Source: Costus lasius
Lineage: Eukaryota; Streptophyta; Magnoliopsida; Zingiberales; Costaceae
Length of the DNA: 64,000 nt
Reading direction: 5' to 3'
Assembly (NCBI GenBank): GCA_027563935.2
Contig: CM050454.1
Location: 44,544,596 to 44,608,595 of the forward strand
The position numbers and the translations under genes are program-made. Under the pieces are notes generated by a model. That model made no database searches. It had not been told where the DNA came from and saw nothing but the letters and a program-made list of their open reading frames with translations. Shown here piece after piece: positions 61,000 through 64,000 of this stretch (the first letter of the stretch is position 1; each line of letters opens with the position of its first letter).

Positions 61000-61778
61000 C
61001 TTAGCTTCTCCAAAGTTAAAAGATTAATCTTGAATTAGGGTTTCACTTACCCTCATTTTAAAGGTGTGTTGAGCTGAGTATGTTAATAAAGATCAACCCA
61101 AAGTTTAACCAATATGTGAATACACTAGGAATTATGCCCCATTACAAGCTATCGATGTATGCAACCCCCAAACAGCTCTACAAAATGGTTAAAGTTTTGG
61201 CTTTTAACTTTGAGAACAAAAAATGCATAAAGAATAGTTATCGCATTACTTCACCAAGATGCTGACTGGGGTCGATGAAGCAGTAGCTGAAGAGGAGACA
61301 GGAAGCCTAAAAATTAGGGTTTATGCTTCCATCCTTTAATAATGGATAGATTGTGTAGTGGATTAGAGGTGTTGCTGCGCCTTATTGTTGATGTGGGAGT
61401 AGCAAGCGATAGTGAAGCGATCGATAGAGGAGGCTGAGCTCGAGTCCGTGAGGTAGCGAACCAATCGCTCCTGTTGGTTCACTAACTACTTGTTGGCTCA
61501 CAAGCTGCTTATGGTGTGGTTGGCAGGGATGATGATGAGTGACAAAGTCTGACATGGATTTGGATGCATTGATTCTAGAGGAGCACAGTAGGGGGGCACG
61601 GAGAACCAGGTATGGTTCGACAAGGCAAAGAGCAATGAGGCCCTGCTGTGCAGCCGGAGAGCGAGTTTGGAACAGGTATTCCTGTAGAGTGCCATAGGTG
61701 GCATTGAAGAGAGAAATCTTGTGCTTAGTGCTATTGGTGCAAGCATGGATAATTCTTGCAGCAACAAAGGAGTAGGTG
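61000..61778. other. Region between the gag remnant and right LTR of K
   Basis: It should be the leader and gag start of K. A minus frame at 61794-61498 (98 residues) is not recognised. No primer site could be made out. Confidence 0.4.
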
Positions 61779-62159
61779 CAACAGGAATAATCAACTAGGT
61801 TAGTTAATTATTAAACAAAGAGAGAGACAATAGCTTAAATACACTAACTATAAAGGGCTAATGGTTTCAACCTATTTGCACTATTTATCATACTCTAACA
61901 TTAAACAATATAAATAATAATGTACATGTAGGTAATCAAATAGGATATTCTAGTGCTAGTGGTGGTGCCATGACACGTGTGCCTATAATATAACAATTGT
62001 GGAATTTCGAAGTAAGTTACTCATGTCACATAAGATAAAGACCATGACGCTCATGCCCAACTCAAAAGCGACATGCTTCGCTAGTATCAAAGGAGAATCA
62101 AAGGGTCAACACTCAAGCCTAGAACCCAATATCTAAAGAAAAAAAAAGAGATCTACTGT

Positions 62160-63057
62160 TAGGGGTGTCCATTAATTGGTTTAAACCGATTTACCGAACT
62201 GAACCAATGATAATCGGTTCAGTTTCGAACTTAATCGGTTCGGTTTGGTTCGGTTTTCTGATGATAAAATTAAACTCAGTTCGGTTTTGGGTAGAATGGA
62301 TTAAATTTATGTAAACCAATCGAAGCGATTATTTTTCTCTCTAACATTTTTGCATTAATTGCACGAATCAGGCTTCACAAGACTCACCAAACATATAATA
62401 ATAGATGAAATATTTTGATTTTATTACTATACAAGAGTGTCAGACGATTGCATTAAATGCACCCGAATGACAATTCACATTCGTCTATGACTCACAAAAA
62501 AATACAATAATACCACCAAAAATATAATATAAAATATCTTATAATCAAATCCTTGGATTTTATTACTATACAAACTTGTCTTCGCATTAATTCCTCTGAC
62601 ACCAATTGTTTAATCTATCTTAATTGTTATGTGACCTGACACCTTCTCTTACCTGGAGCCTGTAGAGCGCCTTGAGACATAGACAGAAGTTGGCGCTTCT
62701 GATCCACGTCGTCTCGTCTCCCCTACCATCGTCCTTTGCCATGGCGCCATTGAAAATGCTGGTGGCAACCTGGGGTGAAGAGGTGGGAGGCAGTAGTTCG
62801 AGGAGCTCCTCCCGAGACTTAGATTTCCCTCTTCTCCGAATCACTGGATCAATGCCACCGCTGCTACCCGCAATCCTAGAGTTCACGTCGCTCGTGAGTC
62901 GAGTCGCATATGTCATTCAACACGTGAGAATCCGGTTTAAACCAAACCAAACCGTATATATTTGGTTTGGTTCAATTCGGTTTTTAAAAATTTATCAAAA
63001 AAAAATTTGGTTTGGTTCAATCGGTTCGGTTCGGGTTGAACCGAGTGGACAAGCCTA
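62160..63057. mobile_element. Non-autonomous hAT element with 8-bp TSD
   Basis: It spans 898 bp. Terminal repeats TAGGGGTGTCCA and (inverted) TAGGCTTGTCCA match at 10 of 12 positions. The TSD is TCTACTGT (62152-62159) against TCTATTGT (63058-63065), with one mismatch. Subterminal stretches are rich in GGTTCGG and GGTTTGG at both ends. The middle (about 62640-62910) is GC-rich with an open + frame (MAPLKMLVATWGEEVGG...) that may be a captured gene piece. No transposase. Confidence 0.8.
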
Positions 63058-63065
63058 TCTATTGT

Positions 63066-64000
63066 ATCATCAAAGAGTTTAGCCAAGCAATGAAACATTA
63101 CTATGTCACACTATTTGGGTTATCATTATCAAGTGTACCTATTCTCAAAGCATTCCTTCACAGTGCACATTGTTGTCACACCAACCACAACCGTATACAT
63201 AGGCAACCATATCAACATTACCTCTTTCTATAAACCTCCCTTATGCTCTTCAGCCACCTTATTTGGCCTTTGCAACTTAAAGATATAAAGTCGATCATGA
63301 TGTTCATTGTAACAAACTCCTGCAATGTGTTGACCTCCTTTATCATTTCCGTCAAGACGAATAGTTTTAATAATTCTAGTGATTCTCATTTGTCAGGCAT
63401 TTTTGGTTGGACTTACAGAACAGTTGCCTCTCGCAAGAATGTTTTCTTTGACTTATTTCAAGTGAGCTCCCCCTGATGCCACCGTCCACAGGATGCTCTT
63501 TTTTTCTTCCTCCTTACCCTTTTCAATTCACTCCCTTGACTCAATGAAAGGTCTCATCTCCTCTACTGGTAACTTATTAGTATCCGTTATTGTTACCCAA
63601 CTTTTCAGACGGATTTTATTCTATTGGTGTCAACTTGTTTGTATGGCTAAGATCTCGCTAAGATCCCTTCAGAGATAAATTCTTTGCTTGAACCCTTCAT
63701 AGGGATTGCATATGTACTCACTATACACTTTTCATTCTCTTCTTGGTGAGTGAGTTTCCATTTTTCCTCTATAACTTGGAGGATGAAACTCTGACTATCT
63801 TCTCATCTTGTGTTAATTCGTAGACCAGGGCAGTCTAGGATTTTAGCCCACTACTGGAGCTATGCATCCGCATCCATGGACTTGCTACTTCTCACCCCAA
63901 CACTGTGCGGATCATGGTCCTCTTTGTGGGTGCATATGCTATGATCATGAAAGCCAAAGTAAGGCTTTTGGCAATGAAAGAAATCTTACTGTTTCTCTAT
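63066..64000. other. End of window, nothing recognised
   Basis: Several short + frames occur but none shows a family motif or listerin exon. It may be further decayed retrotransposon sequence within intron 3. Confidence 0.4.

Larger units (their letters stand above)
56491..61900 (-). mobile_element. Element K: degraded Ty1/copia with short LTRs, in LTN1 intron 3
   Basis: Two similar segments of about 110-120 bp (56491-56602 and 61779-61900) act as LTRs; the minus-strand start is TGTTAGAGTATG at 61900. Next to the left LTR the minus strand reads purine-rich AAGGGAGAG, a polypurine tract. Between them on the minus strand come gag, integrase and RNase H remnants. Short LTRs suggest a Tork- or Retrofit-like clade. 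All frames are broken. Copy P5 is inserted at 57896-58440. Confidence 0.75.
42060..64000 (+). other. LTN1: LTN1 (listerin) gene, N-terminal part; continues beyond the window
   Basis: Listerin is the RING E3 ligase that ubiquitinates nascent chains on stalled 60S ribosomes in ribosome-associated quality control. Three exons encode the first 76 residues, which align without gaps in order to the N-terminus of plant listerins: MGKPKGD, LAASLLPAG, VGFGGYFGSS, DMAQHLKRLGRKDPTTK. Introns: 42116-42206 (91 bp), 42319-51803 (9485 bp), and from 51867 beyond 64000 unless an exon was missed. The next expected exon (ALASLSELxKQ..., then the HEAT-repeat region) was not seen, nor was the C-terminal RING. All visible splice sites are GT-AG and the frame is kept, so a living gene with giant introns is more likely than a pseudogene. 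Confidence 0.85.

Noticed and set aside
63100..63480. Copia protease or integrase on the + strand
   Set aside because: Short frames such as TTTVYIGNHINITSFYKP are suggestive only; no catalytic motif could be placed.
51867..64000. LTN1 exon 4
   Set aside because: I searched by eye for the expected ALASLSEL and IIPQW-type segments and did not find them; it is probably beyond the window.
1..64000. A new defence, biosynthetic or other multi-gene system
   Set aside because: All confident coding signals are retroelement, transposase or LTN1; there is no set of linked unknown genes.

Overview
The window is nuclear DNA of a flowering plant with a large, repeat-rich genome. The evidence is nested LTR retrotransposons of typical plant lineages (Ty3/gypsy chromovirus, Athila/Tat-like, Tekay/Del-like, and Ty1/copia of an Angela/BARE-like type), a plant-type hAT element, and the first exons of one conserved plant gene with very long introns. 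The species cannot be told; the gene looks angiosperm-like, possibly from a non-grass monocot. I saw no bacterial, viral or organellar segment.

Positions 1-35481 are one transposon nest. The host is a + strand Ty3/gypsy element (A; 5' LTR from before base 1 to 651, 3' LTR ending at 35481). Its pol reading frame is split by two later insertions with perfect 5-bp target-site duplications (TSDs). B is a minus-strand Athila-like element (5194-24565, TSD AGGGC). G is a + strand Athila/Tat-like element (25269-34337, TSD CGGAC). B contains a solo LTR C in its own 5' LTR (22475-24068, CAAAT), a copia solo LTR D in RT (16301-17975, CTTTG) and a truncated copia element E in the env-like ORF (about 8045-11591). 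G contains a Tekay-like solo LTR H (27409-29800, TCTGA) and a copia solo LTR I (30002-31681, CTTTG), both in gag. A itself sits in an older minus-strand Athila-like pol fragment (J, 35482 to about 36240). No coding region in the nest is intact. Several breaks are CGA-to-TGA or CAG-to-TAG changes, as expected from decay of methylated cytosines.

From 36241 to about 41257 the DNA is AT-rich with no recognisable gene. It holds a GAA microsatellite, a near-perfect 34-bp-arm hairpin and a small tandem duplication.

From 42060 to at least 51866 on the + strand lie three correctly spliced N-terminal exons of listerin (LTN1), the E3 ubiquitin ligase of ribosome-associated quality control. Exon 4 is not in the window. 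Intron 2 is about 9.5 kb and intron 3 is at least 12.1 kb. These introns contain a young copia element F (43062-46485, TSD CAATT, internally deleted), a + strand copia relic, a minus-strand copia relic (about 56491-61900), a hAT transposase relic, five copies of a CCGG-rich repeat family, and a non-autonomous hAT element with an 8-bp TSD (62160-63057).

I did not find an undescribed gene system. The most notable items are the fully resolvable insertion nest, the in-frame 22-residue repeats in the C-terminal tail of A, two antisense tRNA-like modules in LTR H, palindrome arrays in the Athila-like LTRs, and the transposon-filled introns of LTN1.
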